The notes under the pieces were generated by a model. That model worked only from the letters and a program-made list of their open reading frames with translations, did not search any database and was not told where the DNA came from. The translations under genes were made by a program, and so were the position numbers. This document shows positions 7,967 to 16,140 of a DNA stretch of 64,000 nucleotides, piece after piece (positions within the stretch are counted from its first letter, which is position 1; every line of letters begins with the position of its first letter). Source of the DNA: DASRQZ01 sp964571275 (GTDB taxonomy: Bacteria; Myxococcota_A; Polyangia; Fen-1088); contig CAZNCQ010000007.1 in NCBI GenBank assembly GCA_964571275.1, positions 1-64,000 of the forward strand, in the 5' to 3' direction.

Positions 7967-9067
7967 CTAAACCGCGGGGGACGCGCTCCCGGAATGAACT
8001 GCCGCCGGCTTGGGGCCGCCCGCCGCCAGGCTGGTCAGCGACGCCGCCCTGGCCGCGTTCAGCGGCCTTGGATCCGCCCAGGCGCGCACGTCGAAGTTAT
8101 GCGGCAGGAACCCGTGCTCGAACAGGAAGGTGGTGAACTCCCCGAGCGCATCCAGCGATTTGTCGTCGAGCTCAGTCTGCAAGTGCTGGTTCACGTCCGC
8201 GCCGTACGCGGCGGTGACCCAGCGCTCGGACGAGCTGGTCTCGCGCGCGACGTACGCGGTCGCCTCGGCCCAGTGCTCGGCCGCCCACTGCCCGGCCTGC
8301 AGCACCCGCTGAACGATGCGGGCGACGATGTCGGGGTGATTGTCGGCCAGCGCGCCGTCGACGGTCAGCGTCCGCGGCGAATGGTTGTTGGCGCGGTGCC
8401 GCGTCTCGGGGTGCTTCCAGATGTCGAACACCGTGTGAGCGCCGATCTCGTGCGCCAGCTCGGCGCCGCGAGAGCCCTTGTGGAAGATCACGTCGACGTG
8501 ACCGTCGCGCAACGCCGCCACCTCCAGCTGCTGATCGGCCCGTCGCGCCGACTGCGAAAACCCTTGCCGTCCGACGGGCGCGGTATCGAAGGACGCGTGC
8601 GCGCGCGGGAGCTCGACCAGCTCCACGTCCTTTTCGCCGAGGCCCACCGTCTCGAGTGCCAGCAGATAGGCGCGCAGCGTGGTGGCCCGCCAGAAGTCGA
8701 TCTTGTCCTTTGGACGCGTGGCGATGCCCAGGCGCCGTCCTTTGAGATCCTTCACCGAACGGATGCCGGACTCAGGCAAAGTCAGGAGCAGCTGCGACTC
8801 TTCCGTCCAGGTGAGGCCCAGCAGGCGCGTATCACGACCGTCGGCGCGGGCCCAGATCGCCGGAATGCTGCCACCCTGTCGAAACGAGTTGGGCAACTTG
8901 TGGTCGTAGTGAGATTCGCGGACGCTCGGGTCCGCGTCGTCGAGGACACAGCCAAGCGTGATGCCGTCGCGCGCGAACTCCTCTTCGATCCAGCCGAGCT
9001 GGACGGCGATTCCCGTCGGCGTGGGAACTCCACAGCGCGTGTACCACAGCTTATCGAGCTTGCTCAT
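7967..9067 (-). CDS. DszB-like desulfinase / sulfonate-binding-fold protein 1
   Basis: A 366-residue protein with the periplasmic-binding-protein fold of the SsuA/DszB group but no signal peptide, so it should be cytoplasmic. The residues I recall as catalytic in DszB (Cys27, His60, Arg70) have counterparts: Cys12 in YTRCGVPTP, His53 in RESHYDHKL and Arg63 in SFRQGGSIPAI. The His-Arg spacing of ten and the following Gly-Gly match. DszB cleaves hydroxybiphenyl sulfinate to hydroxybiphenyl and sulfite, so a sulfinate desulfinase role fits better than transport, though substrate and activity are inference. The rest (GLTWTEESQLLL, DLKGRRLGIATRP, RTLTVDGAL) is family-typical. A sigma54 promoter and CTGCT dyads lie upstream; the hydrolase and GST follow. 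Confidence 0.72.
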   Translation of the reverse strand: MSKLDKLWYTRCGVPTPTGIAVQLGWIEEEFARDGITLGCVLDDADPSVRESHYDHKLPNSFRQGGSIPAIWARADGRDTRLLGLTWTEESQLLLTLPESGIRSVKDLKGRRLGIATRPKDKIDFWRATTLRAYLLALETVGLGEKDVELVELPRAHASFDTAPVGRQGFSQSARRADQQLEVAALRDGHVDVIFHKGSRGAELAHEIGAHTVFDIWKHPETRHRANNHSPRTLTVDGALADNHPDIVARIVQRVLQAGQWAAEHWAEATAYVARETSSSERWVTAAYGADVNQHLQTELDDKSLDALGEFTTFLFEHGFLPHNFDVRAWADPRPLNAARAASLTSLAAGGPKPAAVHSGSASPAV

Positions 9068-9115
9068 GAGCGATTCTCCTTTTCGACAACGCAGCGATCC
9101 GATTGGCTGCCTTCG

Positions 9116-9131
9116 TGCACCTCACGTGCCA
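9116..9131 (-). promoter_or_regulatory. Sigma54 promoter of the DszB-like 1 unit
   Basis: The minus strand reads TGGCACG-TGAG-GTGCA. The GG and GC dinucleotides are exactly ten bases apart, as sigma54 needs, and the -24 half is perfect. The predicted start is near 9105, 38 nt before the ATG at 9067. Confidence 0.7.
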
Positions 9132-9178
9132 CGATCGAATGCGGGCCAGCTTGCGTCATGCAGATCCGAAATTCGCAC

Positions 9179-9230
9179 GGCTGCTTCCACGGCAGCAGCC
9201 GCAACCGCCCGCTGCTGAAACGGCAGCAGG
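9179..9230. promoter_or_regulatory. Candidate activator sites between two divergent sigma54 promoters
   Basis: Two dyads lie here: GCTGCT-TCCACGGC-AGCAGC (9180-9199, perfect arms extended by G and C) and GCTGCT-GAAACGGC-AGCAGG (9211-9230). They sit 48 to 100 bp upstream of the promoters at 9116-9131 (minus) and 9279-9294 (plus), the usual place for a sigma54 enhancer. The same dyad recurs at 29007. Confidence 0.6.
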
Positions 9231-9278
9231 CAAGCACACGTCGTTCTTCCGTCGAACCCGAGCGGGGGCTGTCGTGCG

Positions 9279-9294
9279 TGGCACGCCTGCTGCA
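9279..9294 (+). promoter_or_regulatory. Sigma54 promoter of the small MYXO-CTERM gene
   Basis: TGGCACG-CCTG-CTGCA has a perfect -24 half and GC ten bases after GG. The predicted start near 9305 is 28 nt before the ATG at 9333, and AAAGGAG lies between. Confidence 0.7.
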
Positions 9295-9332
9295 ATGACG
9301 AGCGCTCCAACCCAAAGGAGCAATCCCCTCAG

Positions 9333-9695
9333 ATGAAGATTGAGACCGTGTTCTTGACGATTATCCTGACCTTGGCCGCGACGCGGGTCTACGCGCAGAG
9401 CGCGGATGGCGGCTCCGACGACGTCGCAGACGACGCGACGACCGACGCGCCCGCGGACGTCACGTCGTCCGATGCGAGCCGCAGCGCCGACGCGTCGTCG
9501 GGGAACGAAGCAGGTTCCTCCGACGCGCACACGGGCGGCGCGCAGGACGCGACGCCCAGCCGCCTCTACTCCCGGGAAAATCCCGGCTGCTCGGTCGGGG
9601 GAGCAGCCGCCTCCAGCGGCTGGCACATTTTCGCGGCCGCCGCGTTCATCGCCTGCGCGGCCACCCGCCGCCGCCGTACGTCCCGCGCGGGATAG
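9333..9695 (+). CDS. Small secreted protein with MYXO-CTERM-like sorting tail
   Basis: A 120-residue protein. Residues 1-21 form a signal peptide (VFLTIILTLAATRVYAQ with cleavage after YA). Residues 22-75 are low-complexity Asp/Ser/Ala with no domain I recognise. The end has the tripartite pattern of a MYXO-CTERM signal: GCSVGGAAASS, a hydrophobic stretch (WHIFAAAAFIACAA) and the basic tail TRRRRTSRAG. In Myxococcota such tails direct surface anchoring through the invariant Cys. The body is thus an exported, acidic, flexible peptide of unknown role. It has its own sigma54 promoter and shares an activator region with the DszB-like 1 unit, so it probably belongs to the same response. An AAAGGAG site precedes the ATG. 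Confidence 0.7.
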   Translation: MKIETVFLTIILTLAATRVYAQSADGGSDDVADDATTDAPADVTSSDASRSADASSGNEAGSSDAHTGGAQDATPSRLYSRENPGCSVGGAAASSGWHIFAAAAFIACAATRRRRTSRAG

Positions 9696-9712
9696 CTATT
9701 GCGCTCGGATCC

Positions 9713-11122
9713 TCACGCGCGCGCCACTGGCGCGCGCGTGGTCAGATCCACCGGTGCCGGCAAGCGCACGGGTGCACTGGCAGGCGTTGGCCGGCGCGTG
9801 TGCGGATTCTGGGGCCGCGCCAGGCCCAGATTCTCCCGGTAGGTCGCGCCGCCATAGTCACGGTGAAACAGGCCGCGGCGCTGCAGCTCCGGGACGACCA
9901 GCTCGACGAAGTCTTCGAAGCCGCCCGGCAAGAGGGGCGGCACCACGTTGAATCCGTCGGCGCCGCCCTGGATGAACCACTCCTCGATCACGTCGGCCAC
10001 GTGCTCCGCTGAGCCAATGAGCTGCAGGTGCCCCCGCGCCACGCCGAATCGCAAGACGAGCTGCCGCACGGTGAGGTTCTCGCGGCGCGCCAGCTCGATG
10101 AGCTGCTTCATGCGCCCCTTCCCGTTCTCGGGCTCGGGAAGGTTGTCCGGCAACGGACCGTCGAGATCCAGCTTGGAGACGTCGACGCCGAACAGGAAGA
10201 CTCCGCGGGTGAACTCGACTAGGGACTGCAGGCTCTCGAACTTGTCGCGCGCCTCCTGGTCGGTCCTGGCAACGACCACAGACAGGCCGGGCGTGATCTT
10301 GAGCTGGTCGGGTTCGCGTCCGTACTTGGCCATCCTGCCTTTGACGTCGCGGTAGTAGTCCTGCGCGACCTCGAGCGACTGCGCGGAGGCGTAGATCATC
10401 TCCGCGATCTCGGCCGCGAACTCACGGCCGGTGTCCGAGTTTCCAGCCTGCACCAGCACCGGGTAGCCCTGGATCGGGCGCGCAATGTCGAGCACTCCAT
10501 CGGACGTGAAGTGCTTGCCGGCATGATGCACCGGGTGCGCGGTCGCCGGCTCGAAGAATCGCCCCGCCGCGCGGTCGGGGCGATCGAACGCGTCGTCGTC
10601 CCAGCTGTCCCAGAGCTGCTTGGCTAGCGCCACGAACTCGCTGGCCCGCTCGTAGCGGTCGGCGTGCGACAGCGGCTTGGCGATGCCGAAGTTCCGGACG
10701 GTCGCGTCGGACAACGACGAGACTACGTTCCAGCCCGCGCGCCCGCGCGTCACGTGATCCAGCGAGGCGAACGTGCGCGCGACGTTGTAGGGGTGCTCGA
10801 AGTTGGTGTTCACCGTCGCCACCAACCCGATGTGCTTGGTCTCCGCGGCGATGCGCGAGAGTAACGTGAACGGCTCGAACTGAAACGCCACGCCCATGTG
10901 GCTGTGCGTCTCGAGGTCGTCGGCGGACCTGCCGATGAAGTCGGCGAGAAAGAACGTATGCAGCTTCGCGCGCTCGGCGAGAACGGCCAGCTTGACCCAG
11001 TAGTCGACGTCCGGCCGCCCGTCACCGCTCGCGCTGGGATGGCGCCAGGCCGCCGGATGGTGGCCGAAGCGCATGAAGAATGTGTTCAGAATCAGCTGTC
11101 GTCGCGACGCGTCCGTAGTCAT
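9713..11122 (-). CDS. DszA/NtaA-family FMN-dependent monooxygenase
   Basis: A 469-residue luciferase-like (LLM-class) monooxygenase of the nitrilotriacetate/dibenzothiophene-sulfone branch. Family landmarks are the opening RRQLILNTFFMRFGHHPAAWRHP, WVKLAVLAERAKLHTFFLAD, FEPFTLLSRIAAETKHIGLVATVNT, HVTRGRAGWNVVSS and GYPVLVQAGNSDTGREFAAEIAE. Enzymes of this branch use FMNH2 from a partner reductase and O2 to cleave C-S or C-N bonds; DszA opens dibenzothiophene sulfone to a sulfinate, which is the DszB substrate. No flavin reductase gene is seen nearby. The ATG at 11122 follows a GAGGAGGT site. It lies 34 bp downstream of the TonB-dependent receptor and probably shares its sigma54 promoter at 13767. 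The stop codon is inside a strong hairpin. Confidence 0.85.
   Translation of the reverse strand: MTTDASRRQLILNTFFMRFGHHPAAWRHPSASGDGRPDVDYWVKLAVLAERAKLHTFFLADFIGRSADDLETHSHMGVAFQFEPFTLLSRIAAETKHIGLVATVNTNFEHPYNVARTFASLDHVTRGRAGWNVVSSLSDATVRNFGIAKPLSHADRYERASEFVALAKQLWDSWDDDAFDRPDRAAGRFFEPATAHPVHHAGKHFTSDGVLDIARPIQGYPVLVQAGNSDTGREFAAEIAEMIYASAQSLEVAQDYYRDVKGRMAKYGREPDQLKITPGLSVVVARTDQEARDKFESLQSLVEFTRGVFLFGVDVSKLDLDGPLPDNLPEPENGKGRMKQLIELARRENLTVRQLVLRFGVARGHLQLIGSAEHVADVIEEWFIQGGADGFNVVPPLLPGGFEDFVELVVPELQRRGLFHRDYGGATYRENLGLARPQNPHTRRPTPASAPVRLPAPVDLTTRAPVARA
9714..9740. terminator. Hairpin between convergent genes
   Basis: CACGCGCGCGCC, loop ACT, GGCGCGCGCGTG gives a perfect 12-bp GC stem. 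It overlaps the last codons of the monooxygenase and lies 19 bp past the MYXO-CTERM gene. It could stop transcription from both sides. No clear T-tract follows. Confidence 0.5.
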
Positions 11123-11156
11123 ATCGACCTCCTCTCTCGAACCGGCAGTCCCCCGG

Positions 11157-13706
11157 TCACCACCAGCGCGCGAGCAGCGAGACACCCGCCGTCAATGGAT
11201 CGGCCCAGATGGCAACGTCACCAGTCGCGCCCGTCGCTCCGGGCAAGCTGTGCGCGCGATATCGAACGTCGGTCAAGTTGTCTCCGTACAGCGTCAGCGA
11301 GACCTTGTCGTCGGCGCTGACCAGCGCCACGCGGGCATTGATCAGCGAAGTGGCGGGCGTCTGGAGCAGCGGATCGTTCTGATTGGTGACGAAGTGGAAC
11401 TGCCGGCTGGTGAAATGCCAGTCACCTGCGACGACCAGCTTCGGCACGTTGCCCGAGCCAAACGGGATACGATAGTCGGCGCGCACGAGCGAGCTGACAT
11501 GCGGCGAGCGGACGAACTGATTACCCGAATAGTTGGGGCCGTTGTTCAGCACCTGAAAGTCGGTGAATTTCGTGTCGAGCAGGCCCAGGCTGCCTCCCAC
11601 GTGCAGCGTCCCGAACGGCAACGCATCCAGCTCGAGCTCGCCGCCGTTGACGCGACCCGCGGCAACATTCTGCAAATAGGAGACGGCTGTGTTGGTGGGC
11701 GGCAGCGGCCCAACGACGTTCACCTGGATGTTGTGGTAGTTGTAGCGAAACGCGCTGGCATTGACGATCAGCCGGTTGTTGGCCCAGCTGGTCTTGGCGC
11801 CAGCCTCGAAGTCGTCCAATGTCTCGGGCTGGACGACGTTGAGCGCCGACACCGACGTCGCCGCCGTGTTGTAACCGCCCGACTTCACGCCGCGCGCGTA
11901 GCGGAAGTACACCTGCGCGGTCTTGGTGATCTCGTATTGTGGGGACAGGTCCCAGGTGAAGTTGTTCCAGGTGTTCGATGGATTCGAAGTGAACGAGTTG
12001 CTGAGCGGCGTCGTCACCGATTGGGGCAACCACCAGCGCGCCGGATCGTTGAATACGGCCGCGGTGCCGGTGGGCGTGGCTTCGCGCAGAAAGTCGAGGT
12101 GACGATGCTCGGTGGTGAAACGCAGCCCACCGATCAGGTTCAGCCGATCGATGATTCTCACCGTCGCGCTCCCGAACACGGCGCCGCTATCCGCCTGGTG
12201 CTCGAATCCCGTGTGAGCGTAGTTGGCCGCCGCCGGTCCCTCGAGCGGCAGCCCCGGCAGCTTGCCGGTCGCAGCGTCGCTGATGATGTTCTCGTGGAAG
12301 TAGAACGCGCCCCCGACCCAGCTCACCCGATCGGCGCGCGGCGAGGCGACGCGTAGCTCTTCGGTGAGCTGATAGGACCGGGCCTGCGACCAGCCCCGGC
12401 TGATCTCGATTGGCGTGTTGTCGGAGTCGGTGAAGGTCTGGTCACGAAAGTCCTCGTACGCGGAGATGGCGGTCACCGTCACACCACCGCCCGCGCGCCA
12501 CTTGAAATTGAGGAATGCCCCGTTCTGCGTGAGGTTGTCACTCGCGGGCGCGTTGGTGCTGACGGTGTCGGGATCGGTGCTCGGCACGTAACCCAGAAGG
12601 TAGGCGCCGTTGGCCGCGTTGCTCGCGGTCGTAGTGAACGAGCCCTGGTTCCCGTACTGGCGATAATGAACGTTGCCGGTCACCTCGAAGTCCGGCGTGA
12701 TGCGCCCGAGGAGCTGCAACCTCACGGCGCCGTCTTGAAACTGGCCCTCGGCGGCCCCGGTGTTGAGGTTCGTGAACCGGGCGCCCCGCGCCTCGTAGTG
12801 GAACGAGACGCGCGCGGCCAGATGGTTCTTCCAGATCACGCCGCCCGCCGCGCCCTCGAGGATTCGATCGTTGTAGGTACCGTCGTCGAGCCGAAGATAG
12901 CCGTCGGACCCGGTGAGATCGGGTTTTCGGGTGATGATGTTGATCGCGCCGCCGGTGGTGTTCTTGCCCCAGAGCGTGCCCTGTGGGCCGCGCAGCACCT
13001 CGACGCGATCGAGGTCGAAGAGCGGAAACCCGGTACCGGTGGCGTTGCTGATGTACACGTCATCCAGGTAGAACCCGATCGGGTTCGAGAAATCGAGCTG
13101 CTGCTGGCCCGTCCCGACGCCGCGGATCCACCAGCGCGGGCGGCCGTGACCCTGGGCAACCGCCGACGCGTTCGGCACGTAGTCGAGGACCTCCTTGGCG
13201 GAGCGGCCGATCTGGTTCTCGGTGAGGTTGTCTCCTTGCAAGACGCTGAGCGCGCTGGCCACGCTCTGCGCGTTCTGCTCGCGTCGCTCGGCGGTGACCA
13301 CGACCTGCTTCAACGTCGGTGCGGCGCTCGCGAGAGCTGGCTCGGTTCCGGTGCTGGCGGGTGGAGTCGGGCCCGCCTCGGCCGGTGGCGCGGACGGTGA
13401 CGCCGGCGCGGCAGCTACCGGAGGCGCGGGCGCGTGGTCTGACGGTGACGCGGGAGGTGCAGCTGGCGGTGGCGGCGGCGCGGGCGGAGCTGCCGCCGGC
13501 GGCACGGGCGCGACCGGCGGAGCCGCTGCTGGCGGCGAGGCCGGCGGAGAATCACCGGTAGCAGGTGGCGCCGCAGCGACCGGTGCGTCCGGCGGCGCTA
13601 CTGGCGGCGAATCGCTCTGCGCGAGAACCGGAGCTGAAAGAAGGATCGAAAGGACAATCGAAAGAGAAACCAGGGAAATGGTCGTGGGACGTTCGGTCGT
13701 GTTCAC
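11157..13706 (-). CDS. TonB-dependent outer-membrane receptor 1
   Basis: An 849-residue receptor. A signal peptide (SIVLSILLSAPVLAQ, ending near residue 30) is followed by a Pro/Ala-rich spacer of about 100 residues, longer than usual, then the TonB-box region LKQVVVTAERREQ. The plug domain contains RPRWWIRGVGTGQQQLDFSNP and the typical VEVLRGPQGTLWGKNTTGGAINI. The rest is a 22-strand-type barrel ending in GVSLLARWW. It would import a specific ligand through the outer membrane with energy from TonB-ExbBD. It is closely related to the receptor at 29740 along its whole length. A sigma54 promoter at 13767-13782 precedes it, and the DszA-like gene follows 34 bp later, so an organosulfur ligand is likely. 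Confidence 0.88.
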   Translation of the reverse strand: MNTTERPTTISLVSLSIVLSILLSAPVLAQSDSPPVAPPDAPVAAAPPATGDSPPASPPAAAPPVAPVPPAAAPPAPPPPPAAPPASPSDHAPAPPVAAAPASPSAPPAEAGPTPPASTGTEPALASAAPTLKQVVVTAERREQNAQSVASALSVLQGDNLTENQIGRSAKEVLDYVPNASAVAQGHGRPRWWIRGVGTGQQQLDFSNPIGFYLDDVYISNATGTGFPLFDLDRVEVLRGPQGTLWGKNTTGGAINIITRKPDLTGSDGYLRLDDGTYNDRILEGAAGGVIWKNHLAARVSFHYEARGARFTNLNTGAAEGQFQDGAVRLQLLGRITPDFEVTGNVHYRQYGNQGSFTTTASNAANGAYLLGYVPSTDPDTVSTNAPASDNLTQNGAFLNFKWRAGGGVTVTAISAYEDFRDQTFTDSDNTPIEISRGWSQARSYQLTEELRVASPRADRVSWVGGAFYFHENIISDAATGKLPGLPLEGPAAANYAHTGFEHQADSGAVFGSATVRIIDRLNLIGGLRFTTEHRHLDFLREATPTGTAAVFNDPARWWLPQSVTTPLSNSFTSNPSNTWNNFTWDLSPQYEITKTAQVYFRYARGVKSGGYNTAATSVSALNVVQPETLDDFEAGAKTSWANNRLIVNASAFRYNYHNIQVNVVGPLPPTNTAVSYLQNVAAGRVNGGELELDALPFGTLHVGGSLGLLDTKFTDFQVLNNGPNYSGNQFVRSPHVSSLVRADYRIPFGSGNVPKLVVAGDWHFTSRQFHFVTNQNDPLLQTPATSLINARVALVSADDKVSLTLYGDNLTDVRYRAHSLPGATGATGDVAIWADPLTAGVSLLARWW

Positions 13707-13766
13707 AACGGCCTCAATTTGAGTTAGCCCGAATCCCGCAAATGGGACGGGAGTGCCGGCGCCTCG

Positions 13767-13782
13767 TGCAAGGCGCGCGCCG
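13767..13782 (-). promoter_or_regulatory. Sigma54 promoter of receptor 1 and the DszA-like gene
   Basis: The minus strand reads CGGCGCG-CGCC-TTGCA. GG and GC are ten bases apart and the -12 half TTGCA is perfect. The predicted start near 13756 is 50 nt before the ATG. Confidence 0.6.
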
Positions 13783-13841
13783 CACGCCAGACCGCACCCG
13801 ATGGCGCTTCCGATGCTGGCACGGCAGCAAAAACCGCCCGC

Positions 13842-13861
13842 GCTGCCTCTGGAGCAGCAGC
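13842..13861. promoter_or_regulatory. Candidate activator dyad upstream of receptor 1
   Basis: GCTGCC-TCTGGAGC-AGCAGC matches the GCTGCT-N8-AGCAGC dyad with one arm mismatch. It lies 60-80 bp upstream of the sigma54 promoter at 13767. Further GCAGC and GCTGCT half sites flank it at 13825 and 13881. Confidence 0.5.
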
Positions 13862-13889
13862 GGATGCGCTTCGGCCGGCCGCTGCTCTC

Positions 13890-13940
13890 TTCTCCTATAG
13901 AAGACGTTTGTCTTGTATTTTATCGACGCCCGTCTATGAT
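13890..13940 (+). promoter_or_regulatory. Probable promoter of the sigma54 activator gene
   Basis: TTGTAT (13913-13918) and TATGAT (13935-13940) are 16 bp apart, with a predicted start near 13947. Just upstream TTCTCCTATAGAAGAC (13890-13905) is a weaker version of the shared GTCT-N8-AGAC palindrome, which hints that the activator itself is controlled by the same unknown repressor. Confidence 0.4.
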
Positions 13941-14080
13941 TCCGGCGATGGCTCGCTCGCGCTTCCCTCAAATCCCCTTCGCCCTGACCTGTTGAAGGGC
14001 GACGGCACCGTCGCCGCCGCTGGAACTGACACAGGAAGGATCAGAACCATGATCGACGAGATTCGGGGCGAGGAGCAGTC

Positions 14081-16120
14081 ATGCCAGTCCTGACGTTGCC
14101 GCAGGGCGAGAAGCTGTCGCTGTCTGTGCGTGCAAAGGCGCTGGTGTTCGAGGATCCAAAGTCGCGCGCGCTCTTGACCCGGATCCGCCAGGTGGCCCCG
14201 AGCAACGCGACCGTGCTCATCGCCGGTGAGACGGGGACCGGCAAAGAGATCGTCGCGCGTCACATCCACGACCTCTCCGAGCGCGCGCGGCGACCTTTCG
14301 TCGCTTTGAACTGCGGTGCGTTCTCCGAGTCGTTGATCGAAAGCGATCTCTTCGGTCACGAGAAGGGTGCCTTCACGGGCGCCGCGGCCGGCAAGGCGGG
14401 ATGGTTCGAAGCGGCCGATGGCGGAACGCTGTTTCTCGACGAGATCGGCGATCTGCCGCTCGGTGCGCAGGTCAAGCTGCTGCGCGTGCTGCAGGAACGC
14501 GAGGTCGTACGGCTCGGCTCACGCAACCCGATCCCCGTCGACGTGCGACTGATCGCCGCGACCAACGTCCGGCTCGAGGAGGCCGTGGCGGCGGGTCACT
14601 TCCGAGAAGATCTGTTCTTCCGGCTCGCGGTGGCCAAGCTGACCGTCGAGGCCCTTCGAGACCGTCCCGGCGATATCCTTCCCCTCGCCGGATATTTCCT
14701 CGAGGTCTACGCCAGCAAGCTCGGCACGCGCGGTCGCAGCGAAGTCCCCCGGTTCAGCCCGGCGGCCGAGCGCTGCTTGCTCGGACACAACTGGATGGGC
14801 AACATCCGCGAGCTCGAGAACGCGATCCACCATGCGCTGCTGGTCTGCCGAGGCCCGGAGATCGAGCCGGAGGATCTTCCGCTGATCCGGCTACCGCCGC
14901 GCCGCCAGACGGGATCATTCACACCCCTGGTGGCGGAGCCGACGGCTCCAGCGCGCGTCGATCCGCGCCAGGCTCTGCGAACCGCGCTCAAAGATCTCTA
15001 CCGCGAGGGCGGTCCCGATCTCTGGAACGAGATCGAGGCGATGGTCATGCTGACCGCCTACGAGCACTCGGATGAGAACCAGCTTCGCACAGCGCGGCTC
15101 CTCGGCGTGAGCCGCAACGTGGTGCGCGCCCGCCTCCTGCAATATGGCGCGCTCGTCAGCGGAGCCCAGGAGATCGAATCGTCGGAAGACGGACCTGCGC
15201 CCGTCACGCCTCGCAAGGTGCGCATCGGCCAGCTGCCACTCGGCACGCTCGCGGTCATGCACCTCGACGGCAAGCTCGCCCGCCGTTGGGCGCAGCGCGG
15301 GATCGAGATCGAATGGTCGACGTTCGACGCCGGTCCCTCGCTGGTCCAGGCTATGCGCGCCGGCAAGCTCGATCTCGGCATCGCGGGCAGCATCGCGTCG
15401 ATCGTCGCGCAGGCCGAGGACGTGCCTCTGGTCTGCCTGGCGGCCGAACCGCCTGCGCCCGAAGGATCGGCAATCGTCGTCCATCGTGACTCTCCCATCC
15501 GCCAGGTCTCGGACCTGAAGGGCAAGACCGTCGCGCTCAAACGCGGCAGCAACAGCGACTACCTTCTGCTCAAAGCGCTCGAGGAGGCCGACCTCGAGCC
15601 GACCGACGTGCGCCTGTCGGAGCTGCCCGACGGCGATGCGCTGGCCGCCTTCGAGCGCCAGGACTTCGACGCCTGGGCGATCTGGAATCCGACGCTCGCA
15701 GTCCTGCGGCAGAACGGCGGCGCGCGCGTCTTGCGAGACGGCTCGGGATTGCTCGGGAACGTCATCTGCTACGTGGGGACGCGCGCGTTCACCGATACCC
15801 ACCCCGATCTCGTCGACGACTTCCTCGAAGAGGTCACGCGCGCCGGTGAATGGATCAACGCCAACCAGCAGGCGGCGGTCGCGTTGCTGGCGCCGCACGC
15901 CGACGCCAGCCCGGGCGCCATCTCCACCGCGCTGTCCCGGAGGCGCTACGGCGCGCGCCCGCTCGACGCGTCGCTGTTGGCCGCGCAGCAATCGATCGCC
16001 GACACGTTGCTGCGGGCGAACCGCATCGGCCGACACGTCACAGTCAAGGACGCCCAGTGGGTGCCGCCTGCGCTGCCGCCGGCGATTTCCACCGCGCAAC
16101 CGATGCGCGCGCGCCGCTGA
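14081..16120 (+). CDS. Sigma54-dependent activator fused to an SsuA-like binding domain
   Basis: A 679-residue protein in three parts. Residues 20-270 are an AAA+ sigma54-interaction domain: Walker A GETGTGKE (49-56), the GAFTGA loop (96-101), Walker B GGTLFLDEIGDL and the arginine-finger region FREDLFFRL. Residues 325-357 form a Fis-type helix-turn-helix (QLRTARLLGVSRNVVRARLL). Residues 380-665 resemble sulfonate-binding proteins (KVRIGQLPLGTLAVMHLDG, FDAGPSLVQAMRAGKLDLGIAG, DLKGKTVALKRGSNSDYLLLKALEEADL, DAWAIWNP). No N-terminal sensor precedes the AAA+ domain, so the C-terminal domain is the likely ligand sensor. It should sense an organosulfur or sulfonate compound in the cytoplasm and open the sigma54 promoters around it; this control is inference. 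GAGGAG precedes the ATG. Confidence 0.85.
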   Translation: MPVLTLPQGEKLSLSVRAKALVFEDPKSRALLTRIRQVAPSNATVLIAGETGTGKEIVARHIHDLSERARRPFVALNCGAFSESLIESDLFGHEKGAFTGAAAGKAGWFEAADGGTLFLDEIGDLPLGAQVKLLRVLQEREVVRLGSRNPIPVDVRLIAATNVRLEEAVAAGHFREDLFFRLAVAKLTVEALRDRPGDILPLAGYFLEVYASKLGTRGRSEVPRFSPAAERCLLGHNWMGNIRELENAIHHALLVCRGPEIEPEDLPLIRLPPRRQTGSFTPLVAEPTAPARVDPRQALRTALKDLYREGGPDLWNEIEAMVMLTAYEHSDENQLRTARLLGVSRNVVRARLLQYGALVSGAQEIESSEDGPAPVTPRKVRIGQLPLGTLAVMHLDGKLARRWAQRGIEIEWSTFDAGPSLVQAMRAGKLDLGIAGSIASIVAQAEDVPLVCLAAEPPAPEGSAIVVHRDSPIRQVSDLKGKTVALKRGSNSDYLLLKALEEADLEPTDVRLSELPDGDALAAFERQDFDAWAIWNPTLAVLRQNGGARVLRDGSGLLGNVICYVGTRAFTDTHPDLVDDFLEEVTRAGEWINANQQAAVALLAPHADASPGAISTALSRRRYGARPLDASLLAAQQSIADTLLRANRIGRHVTVKDAQWVPPALPPAISTAQPMRARR

Positions 16121-16130
16121 CCGGCGCGCG
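16108..16130. terminator. Hairpin between convergent activator and SnoaL-like genes
   Basis: A 9-bp GC-only stem (CGCGCGCCG pairing with CGGCGCGCG across a 5-base loop) covers the activator stop codon. No T-tract is seen, so termination is only probable. Confidence 0.35.
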
Positions 16131-16140
16131 GCGGTGCGGA

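Noticed and set aside
7967..9067. Calling the three DszB-like proteins periplasmic binding proteins of an ABC importer
   Set aside because: None has a signal peptide or lipobox and each keeps the putative catalytic Cys, His and Arg; the exported binding protein is the one at 26449.
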